Shown in pieces: positions 10,725 to 20,712 of a stretch of 64,000 bases of DNA. Source of the DNA: Dipteronia dyeriana. Taxonomy: Eukaryota > Streptophyta > Magnoliopsida > Sapindales > Sapindaceae. The position numbers and the translations under genes were made by a program. Position 1 is the first letter of the stretch, and each line of letters starts with the position of its first letter. Location: NCBI GenBank assembly GCA_032871835.1, contig CM065297.1, forward strand, positions 32,435,598-32,499,597. The letters are read 5' to 3'. The notes beneath the pieces are model-generated. The model was not told the DNA's origin. It worked only from the letters and a program-made list of their open reading frames with translations, and searched no databases.

Positions 10725-11972
10725 CCTTAGCCGCCCAAGCCAATATATATGGGTCAAATATTGTTTTTCCTATTTATTAAATCCATTGGACTTAAATAAA
10801 AAATCCACAAGTGAATTAGACTTATTCTTACTAAAAGAAACAGGTCCACATGCTTTAATACAATTCTAGATGGACCCATAAATTGGTCGGTAGAATATAT
10901 CAAGTGATCCATACAAATTCGTGTGGATTGAGAATCTTGACGGGCTATCTAAATTTAAGCTCCAATAGACATAACCTAATCACAATCAACAAATGGTTCA
11001 CTTAGGCCCGATCTATTGATTTTAGTTCATTCCACTAAAGAACTAAAATTGAACTCTCGAATAAGGATAAAATAAGTTAATATTGCTCATTCATACCCTA
11101 GACAATCTTAATGGAGAAAGTATATCATCGTGAAGAATATCAGTAATTACCAAGAGCTCATAGACCACCTATAGCTCTCCAAGTTATCATATTTACTCAT
11201 ATTACCACATTTTGAACTTGGATATTTTGACTTGTCCATAAGCCATATTTCAATAGCCACTATTGAAAACTTAACGTTAAGATTTAATATCTAATACCTC
11301 AAAATATCCATATGATGATATTCTACTCTCATTTAATAAATGGTGCCTCGATGTCCAAATCTATAAATGAAGTCCTCTATCGATTAACAAATGAATACCT
11401 CCAAACTATCGATGATAGATTATGCTATATAATGGTACTCATTGATAGCTCAAATGATAACACTTCCAACCATAAGTCCATCATTTATCTCAGGATTAAG
11501 ACAGACTCTCTGATTGTCTTCAATTGCTTTCAAGTGAAAACTTTTATCCATTGACGGTTCTGGATAAAGTATTTCGCTGTGATCTTATTCAGTGTACCCA
11601 GTGCACTAGATTCTTTTGCCCAAAGACACCACATTTTGATGATTTTAGACTCATCATAACACATTTGATCCCACTCAAATGCTAGCAAAAGAAACTACAA
11701 TTTTGACAAGATAAAGGCGCCCAACCTTTATCTTAAGTTATGAATATTATTCAATACAAACTAAAGAATTGTGTCTACCTCAAACATATCCAGATTTATG
11801 AACAATTCTTCTTTTCTCATAGTCTTTTGACCTTATGATTATTTACTTTTGACAATTATAATAATTAAACTATAAATGCTATAAGATTTGTTAAACTATA
11901 AATCATTTTTATTAATATGAAAATATTGTCAAATACGTTATTACACTCTTGCTATCGAGCATAATCACAACA
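10725..11972 (-). repeat. Copia-I 3' LTR, inner part
   Basis: Homologous to 18223-19453 and to 44575-45812. All three end with the same block (TTACACTCTTGCTATCGAGC) and then CA. The sequence starts abruptly at 10725 where the Athila 5' LTR begins; the other copies continue without a break at this point. The rest of the LTR must lie left of the Athila, beyond the window. Confidence 0.88.
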
Positions 11973-11988
11973 ATCTTCCACTTGCTCT
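11973..11988 (-). promoter_or_regulatory. Copia-I polypurine tract
   Basis: The minus strand reads AGAGCAAGTGGAAGAT immediately before the 3' LTR start TGTTGTG. It resembles the common plant Copia form AAGTGGGAGAT and marks the LTR border. Confidence 0.7.
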
Positions 11989-13489
11989 ATAGCAAATGTG
12001 TAATATCTCTTATCTCCATATTCTCTAGGTGCCCGTGAAAATTCTTTTGTGGAAGAGTCATTGTAAAGGGATCTGTGAGATTTTCTACTGACACGATCTT
12101 TGTTATTGTCACGTCTCTCCTATGCACAATTTCTCTTAAAAGGTGATACTTTATTTCAATGTGTTTCCCTCTCTTATGACTTGTTGGTTCTCTCGAATTA
12201 GCCACTCTTCCATTATTGTCACAATAGATAGTGATCTGGTTATTTGCATAAGGAACCACTTCCAAGTCAATCAAGAATTGGTAAAACCAGACAGCCTCTT
12301 TAGCAGCCTCGCATGTGGAAACATACTCAGCTTCCATGATGGAATCAACAATACAAAATTGCTTGATACTCCTCTGTATGACTGCCCCTCCTCCAAGTGT
12401 AAACACATATCCTAATATTGATCTTCTAGAGTCAATATTCAATTGAAAATTAGAATCTGTATACCCAACGGGATTTAAATCCCATTCGGAGTATATAAGC
12501 ATATAATCTCTCGTTCTCCTAAGATACTTAAAAATATGCTTGACTGTGGTTCAATGATCAGGACCAGGTTTCGATTGAAACCTGCTAACTATGCTAACAA
12601 CAAAATAAATATATGGTCTAGTGCAGAGCATTGCATTCATGAGACTCCCAACTGCTGAGGTATAAGGAACCCTACTCATGAATTGCTCTTCATGATCATT
12701 CTTAGGAACTTGTTCCTTAGAAAGTTTGATTCCATGTCTGAAAGGTAACATGCCTTTCTTAGAATCTTGCATGGAAAATCTAGACAATATTTTATCTATG
12801 TATGAAGCTTAGGATAATGCAATTGTTCTATTCTTTCTATCCCTTATGACTTAGATACCAAGAATATAACTTGCTTCTCCTAAGTCCTTCATATCAAATT
12901 GTTTTGCTAACCATTATTTTACTGATGTCAATACACCTACATCGTTTTTATGAGTAGTATATCATCAACCTAAAGAACTAGGAAAACCAACTTGTCTCAT
13001 TTAATCCTTTTGTCTACACAGGGCTCGTCAAGGTTTTGAATCAATCCAAAAAATTTCACTGCTTGATCGAACCTTATGTTCCAAGATCTTGATGCTTGCT
13101 TCAATCCGTATATGGATCTTTGCAACTTGCAACTTGCAACTCCTTTCCTCTTGGCCTTTTTCAGTGAATCCTTCTGGTTGTATCATATAGATGTTTTCGT
13201 CAAGACTTCCATTAAGGAAAGTTGTCTTGGTGTCCATTTACCAAATCTCTAGGTCTAGAGATGCCGCAATGGATAAGAGTATCCTAATGGATTTAAGCAT
13301 GGCCACATGAGAGAAAGTTTCCTCATAATCGATACCTTCCTTATATGTGTAACCTTTAGCTACCAATATAGCTTTAAAGGTTTTCACATTTCCATCCATT
13401 CTTCTCTTCCTCTTGTATACCCACTTGCACCTAATATGTTTTATCTCTTTAGGCAAGTCCATAAGAGACCAGAATTTATTTTTGAACAT
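11987..13489 (-). pseudogene. Copia-I reverse transcriptase and RNase H, broken
   Basis: RT pieces are read at 13489-13238 ([39 protein letters not shown]), 13237-13028 (MDTKTTFLNGSLDENIYM, PEGF) and 12787-12551 (VPYTSAVGSLMNAMLCTRP). RNase H with the C-terminal domain is at 12502-11987 (GYTDSNF, SIMEAEYVSTCEAAKEAVW, CDNNGRVANS, HIEIKYHLLRE). The segment expected to contain the YVDD catalytic box (about 12800-13030) is full of stops; a degraded match is all I can see. At least three interruptions separate the pieces. Confidence 0.87.
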
Positions 13490-13639
13490 AGATTCAATTT
13501 CAGAAAGTATTGCCTTTTACCAATGGCGACAATCAAAATTTTCCATGGCTTTCTTGTACGTGTAGGGATCATCATCGTTCGGGAGATTCTCTACTGATTC
13601 TTATAGACCGATGTATCTCTCGAGTTGTCTACTAAACCC

Positions 13640-15000
13640 CCCCCCCCTCCCCCACTACAACAAGGAATGGTAGATTGTTGATCTGGTGTTGGTACTGAAC
13701 TTACAATTAGGCTAGGTTGTGAAACCTCTTATGGAATTGTATCTCCTGAAAGATCATTCGGGACAATTCTACTTTTAGGCACAAAATTATTCATATAGTC
13801 CTCTTCCAAAAAATTAGCATTTGTCAAAACAAATACTTTAAGATCTGAATGACTATAAAAATAATATCCTTTAGTTCTTTTTGGATACCCTACAAATATG
13901 CATGTTTCTGAACGAGACTCCATCTTTTCTGTCTTTCATTTTAACACTTGCGCAGGACATCCAAATATCCTTAAGCGTTGTAAACTAGGCTTTCGCCCAG
14001 TCGACAAATCATGTGGTGTTTTAGGAACCGACTTAGATGGTACATCGTTTAAAATGTACACAGCGGTTTGTAAAGCATATCACCAAAAAGAATTAGGAAG
14101 CGTTGAATAACTCAACATAGACCTAACCATGACCAAAAGAGTTCTATTTTTCCTTTCTGCCACCCCATTTTGTTGAGGTGTACCTGGTGCAGAAAACTGA
14201 GAAATTATCCCATTATCAATATGATATTGTTGAAACTCACCAAATAGATATTCTCCACCACGATCAGACTTCAAGACTTTTATGTGTTTCTCAAGCTGAT
14301 TTTCTACTTCAGTTTAAATGCTTTGAGCATGTCAAAAGCATCTGACTAATGTCTCATGAGATACACATAACCAAATCTTGAGTGATAAACTACTCATATC
14401 CACCTCTAGCTTGAATGCTCATAGAACCACATACATCATTGTGTATTAATCTTAAACATTCAGTGGCTCTTGTGCCTTTGGTCGTGAACGACCTTTCGGT
14501 CATTTTACCTTCCAAGAAAGATTCACAAGTTGGTAGATCATCAACCTTTAAGTCACTTAAAGGTCCATCACTAACCAATCTTTTGATCCTATTAAGGATA
14601 ATATGACCTAGGCGCAAATGTCATAGGTAGGTTTCATCTTTTGATAATTTTACTCTTTTATGATTAGGTTGCATTGATTCCGTCTCTAACAAGTGAGAGA
14701 TATTTTTATGCAAGTAGAATAAGCCGTTTTCCAATGTACATTTGCAAACAAATTTGTTATTCTTACTAATAATAAAACCTTTATTAAAAGTAATCGAATA
14801 TTCAAATGTATTTAAACAAGAAACCGATATTAAATTCCTCTTAAATTGTGGTACATAATAAATGTTTATTAAATATAAATGCCAACTAGAATCTAGATTG
14901 ACTATAATATCTCCCACTGCACTGGTAGACACCAATGCTCCATTGCCTAAACTCAAATTGAATTCATTCTTATTAAGTCTATTCCTTTCCTAGAACCCCT
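13640..15000 (-). pseudogene. Copia-I integrase with pre-integrase region; protease active site missing
   Basis: At 14956-14621 the frame reads GNGALVSTSAVGDI, YYVPQFKRNLISVSCL and NGLFYLHK: the protease C-terminus and pre-integrase block. At 14617-14390 come MRLGHI and a CESFLEGKMTERSF remnant of the zinc-binding domain. At 14274-14080 the catalytic core shows MKSDRGGEYL (catalytic D), TPQQNGVAERKNRTLL (catalytic E) and NSFW. At 13923-13729 is the C-terminal CIFVGYPKRTKGYYFYS. Upstream of 14956 the text passes directly from a lysine-rich gag tail into the protease C-terminus, without a zinc knuckle or an active-site DTG. Confidence 0.82.
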
Positions 15001-15107
15001 TCTTGGTAGGCCTACGTTGTTTTTTCTTCTGTTGTTTCTTGACCTTCTTATGGGTCTTAATAGTAGCAACTTTACCTACTATATGGATCTCTTGTCCCTT
15101 GCCTTTC

Positions 15108-15637
15108 TCAAGGATTTTCTCGGTACATCAGGCCCTGTAAGGTACATTCCTTATTGTTCAAGGCGTAGTCCAACTTGAACTGATAAAAGGAATCCGAAAG
15201 TGAGTTGACAATCATGTCAATTTTCGTCTCACCATTTATCTCAGCACCATTGAGTTTAACAATGTTGAGATGAGATATGATTTTCATCATGTGATCTTTT
15301 ACATCCTATCTAGGTTTCATCCTAAGATTCATGAAAACAGTCATTATCTCTCTCTTAGTCTTCATAGACTTCATAGTAAACATCTCTTTCAGAGACATCA
15401 TTATATCGGCAGCAGTCTCCATTCCTTCATGTTGATTTTACAACACGTCGGAGATGGTGACCATAACGTAATGTTTAGCGATCTCATCTGAAGACTTCCA
15501 CTGCTGATACTTATCTCTTTGCTCCTTAGTAAATTCATTAATAGGAGTTGGTGGTTTAGGAATAGATAGAACGAACTTATTTTTTTCAGCTTACAACAAC
15601 AACCCGATTTTTCCTTTCCTTGTGACATAATTATCAT
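15108..15637 (-). pseudogene. Copia-I gag, broken
   Basis: The start near 15625 reads MSQGKEKSG and, after a small frameshift, KPPTPINEFTKEQRDKYQQW, the usual beginning of this Copia gag type. The continuation at 15290-15108 reads HLNIVKLNGAEI and NSLSDSFYQFKLDYALNN, typical UBN2-like gag text. Frameshifts near 15570 and stops near 15440 and 15300 break it. Confidence 0.78.
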
Positions 15638-16903
15638 AAGTTAAAATATTATTTTTTAGGATATTGATTAGGGATGGCGTTATGATTTCTTAATAATAAC
15701 AAAAATTATATAAGTAAACAATCATGATAAAGCACTTTCAAATATTTATCTTGAATTAAATAAAATAATTTAATCGTAAAATTCAACAGTGATCCAACAT
15801 TTATAAATGTCACGCCTCATTTGGGAGTTCACACCATTTACTAGTTGGACTAGGTCTCACCTAATTGTTAACATGACAACCAACATTTTCAATTTTAGCC
15901 TTGCGATTTTATTAACAAGAACTCTTGGAAGGATATTAATAAAATCACATTGAGTGTGTTACCAAGTTATCTACCTTCAATATATTCCCTCGCGAATATC
16001 CCTCTTTCGGGAGTAGATATCGTTTGGGCCAATTGTCTAATTTATCATTATAAGGAAGTATCTTGCTAAATTCCATTCAAGAATACTCCTTAAGGGGTTA
16101 TTACACAAAATATAAAGCTCAACTAAACTCGGAGGCCGTAGGTGTTTCAAAACATCTTCTCTCACTCAATTGTATAAGGCGTGTGATCAAATTCCATAGA
16201 ATGATTTACCAAGTTATCTAGAAGCTAATTAGTTAGCTAAACTTTATACCGAAAGAGATATATTCGTGACACTCTTATTCTATATGACATGTTATCAAAC
16301 AATAACGAACATTGTAATATTTATGAAAATATAAATAACTACAATTTTGGTCCATCCTAGAAAAACGAGTAAATTACAATTTTTGGAATACAAAAAACTC
16401 CTTTCTTGGCGAACAAGTCTTCATGCGTCCATCGTTTGTGCACCCATTGGTTGCCTCCCATGGGCCTACGCACCCCACAACCTCATAACTGGCTGCCATG
16501 CATAGCCCATGGCTTCTATAGGGCTGCCGTGCACAGCCCATGCCACAACAATCGTGCACGCATGCTCATTTGCACGCAAGTTTGTTGCTATGGCTCGCAC
16601 TGTCCCAAACTTGTTCCGGTTGCTTCCAATTTTTCAAACATTTGAGTCTTCGATACTTGAATGTGTTACAGAAGAATTTTAAATAATAAAATACTGCACT
16701 ATTTTTAATACAATATAATGCAGTTTTTTTTTAATACAATATTTTTCTACAGTATTTTTATTACACTAGCAAAATAAATAAAAAACTTAGCAACTATCAA
16801 GAAGGAAATTATGGTGATGATAGACCACCTTTCTTGTTACAATCCTAAAACAAAAATATATTGAAATTCTATGACCAAAATTGAGCAATAACAAACCACA
16901 TAA

Positions 16904-16971
<68 letters not shown>

Positions 16972-17102
16972 ATATCCATACATTCCAATGTAAATATATA
17001 TGTGAATACCTACCTAGAGTGTCAACTCTTTCTAAAAGATACATATTAACAATAAAAAGAAATAGATTCACGTACACATACATCAATTAATCTAGGGTAC
17101 GA
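15638..17102 (-). other. Copia-I 5' leader, no gene
   Basis: Non-coding leader between the primer site and gag. It contains a pure CA dinucleotide microsatellite (about 16908-16968; GT on the minus strand). At 16400-16580 there is a GC-richer patch with repeated GCCCATG/GCCATGCATAGCC words. I see no gene. Confidence 0.6.
16908..16968. repeat. (CA)n microsatellite
   Basis: About 30 uninterrupted CA units in the Copia-I leader. The apparent cysteine-valine and histidine-threonine ORFs over it are artefacts of the repeat. Confidence 0.97.
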
Positions 17103-17117
17103 CCAACTCTAATACCA
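17103..17117 (-). promoter_or_regulatory. Copia-I primer binding site (iMet type)
   Basis: The minus strand reads TGGTATTAGAGTTGG two bases after the end of the 5' LTR. It is one or two changes from the common plant Copia site TGGTATCAGAGC, complementary to initiator tRNA-Met. Confidence 0.8.
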
Positions 17118-17119
17118 AT

Positions 17120-19453
17120 TGTAGGGAAAAATCGGTTCAAACCACAGCGGAAGTGTAGAATGAGGGTTTGTATATTTAAATTTTGTTTCCCTTTAATATA
17201 AAGAACCTTAACCCTAGATTAATTGATATATTAAAAGTATCGTACATATTTTCTCGTGACGACTGAACTAGCGCTGAATTGAATCAGTAAGATCTTTCAA
17301 TCCAATCACGAACGTGAATCACCTAGGAGTGTGGGTCCCCTTTCTTTAAATTGTATACCTGAGGATAGAAACAGACAAAATCTCTTTCTTTGTTAGTCAC
17401 AATAATCCTCCAAGAAGAAAAACAAAGAACGTTAGGTCACTTGTGAATTATCAATCGATTTGATTGAAACTCGCGTGAACCTAGATTCAATGTTGTACAC
17501 AAAACCATTTAATATAAAGGCTACTAGTGCACTATCGAATACAAAACATTCTTTCTTCCTTTTCCTCTTTGTCGAATTTTCACACACCAATCTTTAGAGT
17601 TAGACGAATTTATCTAGAGAAAGAAGAAAATTCTCTACACTCAAAATTCTCTCTTGGGTGAATTTTATCCTTAGAAAAATTGCCTTGGCCGAATTCTACA
17701 TCCCATATATGTAGTGGCCGAATTCCCTGCTCTAATCTATTTAGGGTTGGTCGAATTCCTCTTGTCTTTAGTTTAGGAGACCTAATCCTCTCCTAAGAAG
17801 GATTTACTTGGCAGACATGAATCATGTCCTTAGGTTGATTTACTTGGTGAGCAATAATCATTTTCAAAGAAGAATTCTTTTCTACACCAAGACTCTCTAT
17901 CCAACTCAAATAGTGTATTTATTCAATAACCAATTATTCAATATAATTAAATTATAAGTAAATTAAAACTTCCTAATATGACCAATTGTCAACTAGAGTT
18001 TTAATAGAAATCAAATACTTCCTAATTTGATTAGATAAATAAATTACTTTTATTTATCTACTTATCAAATATAGTATTTGATACTTATCATATTACCAAC
18101 AATAATATAACAATAGGAGACCTACTCCTACTAGGAAAAAGATTTTGACTTTTAAGTAAATAATTAATTAACTTTCATTTAATTAAATAATAAAATAAAA
18201 ACTAATATAATAAGCTATTATATATAGCCTTAACCGCACGAGCCACTATATATGAGCCAAATATTCTTTTCCCTAATTTATTAAATCCACTAGACTTAAA
18301 TAAAAAGTCCACATGTGAACTAGACCCATTCTTACTAAAAGAAACAAATCCACATGCCTTAATACAATTCTAGATTGACCTATAAATTGGTCCGGTAGAA
18401 TATATTAAGTGATCCATGCAAGTTCGTGTGGATTGAGGATCTTAGCGGGCTATCTAAATTTAAGCTCCAATAGACATAACATAATCACAATCAACAAATG
18501 ATTTACTTAGGTCCGATCTATTAATTTTAGTTCATTCTACTAAAGAACTAAAATTGAACTCTTAAATAAAGATAGAATAAGTTAATATTGCTCATTCATA
18601 CCCCAGACAATCTTAATGGAGAAAATGTATCATCGTGAAGAATATTAGTAATCGCCAAGAGCTCATAGCTACAAGTTACCATATTTATTCATATGACCAT
18701 ATTTTGAACTTTGATATTTTGACTTGTCTATAAGTCATATTTCAATAGACACTATTGAAAACTTAACGTTAAGATTTAATATCTAATACCTCAAAACATC
18801 CATATGATGATATTCTACTTTCATTTATTAAATGGAGCATCGATGTCTATATCTATAAATGAAGTCCTCTATCGATTAACAAATGAATACCGTCAAACTA
18901 TCAAGGATAGACTATGCTGTATAATCGTACTCATTGATAGCTCAAATGATAACACTTGCAACCATAAGTCCATCATTTATCTCAGAATTGAGATAGACTC
19001 TCCGATTGTCTTCAAGTGAAAACTTTTATCTATTAACGGTTCTGGATAAAGTATTTCACTGTGATCTTTTTCAATACACCCAGTGCACTAGATTCTTTTG
19101 CTAAAGACACCATACTTTGATGATTTTAGACTCATCATAACATATTTGATCTCACTCAAATGCTAGCAAAAGAATCTACAACTTTGACAAGATAAAGGCG
19201 CCCAACCTTTATCTTAAGTTGTGAATATTATTCAGGACAAACTAAGGAATTGTGTCTACCTCATACGGATCCAGATGTATAAACAATTCATCTTTTATCA
19301 TAGTCTTTTGACCTTATGATTATTTATTTTTGACAATTATAATAATTAAACTATAAATGCTATAAGATTTGTTAAACTAGAAATCAATTCTATTAATATG
19401 AAAAGATTGTCAAATACATTATTACACTCTTGCTATCGAGCATAATCCCAACA
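17120..19453 (-). repeat. Copia-I 5' LTR, complete
   Basis: About 2334 bp; on the plus strand it runs from TGTAGGGAAAAATCGG to ATAATCCCAACA, with imperfect short inverted ends (TGTAGGG and TGTTGGG). It is homologous along its length to the solo LTR at 43278-45812, and its inner half to 10725-11972. It carries several GGCCGAATT-type words at 17690-17760. Confidence 0.88.
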
Positions 19454-19857
19454 GTGGAGTCAACACGATTGGCAGGTCTGCTTCAACTTGAATGGTTTGA
19501 GTTATGCCCTGAGGGTTCACTACACTAGGAATAAACTCTGGTGCTTGGGAATATGTCGTTGGTCCGAGTGGTGTTGTCCTGTCGACAACATGCATGAGGT
19601 CGTTTGCTTGAACCGAGGGTACCAGTGGCAGGTTGCTAGGTGCGCCTTCGATAATCGCTTGCAATTTAGCTTTCCTGGTTCAGACCAACGCGTTCTCCGT
19701 ATCGAGTTCTCATAGTTTATCAGCAATGACGATCATCTGGGCAGTTAATGCAGTGAGCTGCTCTTCGACAGTTGGTGTGTTTCTATCTCCTAACATTTTG
19801 AGTGGTTCACTTGATTCGACTGGTTCGCTTGTGAAGTTGCAATAGCCTTACGATGGG
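19454..19857 (-). pseudogene. Tat-type Gypsy gag N-terminal fragment
   Basis: On the minus strand a frame begins MLGDRNTPTVEEQLTALTAQ near 19796. It passes a stop, LDTENALV, another stop, and runs through KLQAIIEGAPSNLPLVPSV to the Copia-I border. The short N-terminal text and the leader just after the LTR resemble 5' ends of Tat-lineage Gypsy gag. The rest of the element was separated by the Copia-I insertion and is not in the window. Confidence 0.6.
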
Positions 19858-20484
19858 TGTCAAACTGTAGATGGTCAATCTATGATTGATGATGAATGGG
19901 TCAGATTCGAGTTAGGCTCAAGCAACTTGATCTAACCTTGTCGAACCGAATATGTCGTCTACTCCACATACCTATAAAAAAGATGAAAACAAACAGAAAT
20001 AACAAGAAGCGAGTTAAAGAAAATGGGACGGTGGTCGATTTTTGTCCTTCGAAGCGTTTAGGATGAGCGTTAAAAGAGTTATTGTTGTGAATGGACTGGA
20101 AACAAATATTTTGGTGATCAAAGTTAGAATTTTGGCAGAGTTTCAGTTGGCAAGAGCGTTGAAAAATGGGAAAGAATTCAGAATCCCTTTCCTGCGTGTC
20201 AAGGGTTCTATTTATTGACCTCTCAGTAAGCCAATCGTGGAACGTCGTTGGAGATCCCTTCCTAAATTCTCGATCAGATTTTATGGGATTTTAGGATCTT
20301 GAACCGGTTCAAATACTCTATCATGTTTTTTCTGATAAGCTTTTAAGAGTTAATGACCGAGTCAAACCAAGACTCTACTATACTTTCCTGGATCGACACA
20401 GATCATATGGGCCTAGATTCGATTTGACATAGAGTTAGTAGTGGGTATGAATGTTGGGCCTGAATGCCATTTTTGGCTACCACA
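19858..20484 (-). repeat. LTR of a Tat-type Gypsy element
   Basis: On the minus strand this runs from TGTGGTAGCC (20484) to GTTTGACA (19858), with TG...CA ends and 627 bp. Immediately downstream is CCCATCGTAAGG, similar to the leader/primer region of Tat elements, followed by the gag fragment. With no second LTR in the window, the outer border is inferred from sequence form only. Confidence 0.6.
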
Positions 20485-20712
20485 ATCGTTATTGAGATGA
20501 TAGAGAATGGATTTTCTCGGTTTGCCCATAAATTGGACGATTGGGTTATGCAAAGGCGGCGGTGGGTCTAATTCTGGGCCGGCCCAAGGCGGTCAATTTT
20601 TTTTTTTCACATCCATATCCAATTAATCCAAGTCGTCTTCATTTCTTCACCGGTTCTCTCTCTCTCTCTCGTTGTAAAACAACAGGAACTAGTTTCAAGT
20701 TTCAAGTCAAGA
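20485..20712 (+). promoter_or_regulatory. Upstream region of the expp1-like gene
   Basis: Only about 230 bp separate the Gypsy LTR from the start codon, so the proximal promoter is short or includes LTR sequence. A CT microsatellite at 20655-20670 lies in the likely 5' UTR, as in many plant leaders. I see no convincing TATA box. Confidence 0.4.

Larger units (their letters stand above)
10725..19453 (-). mobile_element. Ty1/Copia retrotransposon Copia-I, 3' LTR interrupted by Athila
   Basis: In minus-strand order: 5' LTR 17120-19453, iMet primer site, leader with CA microsatellite, gag, a protease remnant, integrase, RT-RNase H, polypurine tract, and a 3' LTR of which 10725-11972 is in view. 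The LTRs are unusually long for Copia (about 2.33 kb). Domain order integrase before RT is the Copia hallmark. Many stops and frameshifts make it non-functional. It inserted into the 5' part of a Tat-type Gypsy element (19454 onward). Confidence 0.9.

Noticed and set aside
16787..17090. ORFs rich in alternating Cys-Val and His-Thr
   Set aside because: They are translations of the (CA)n microsatellite on each strand.
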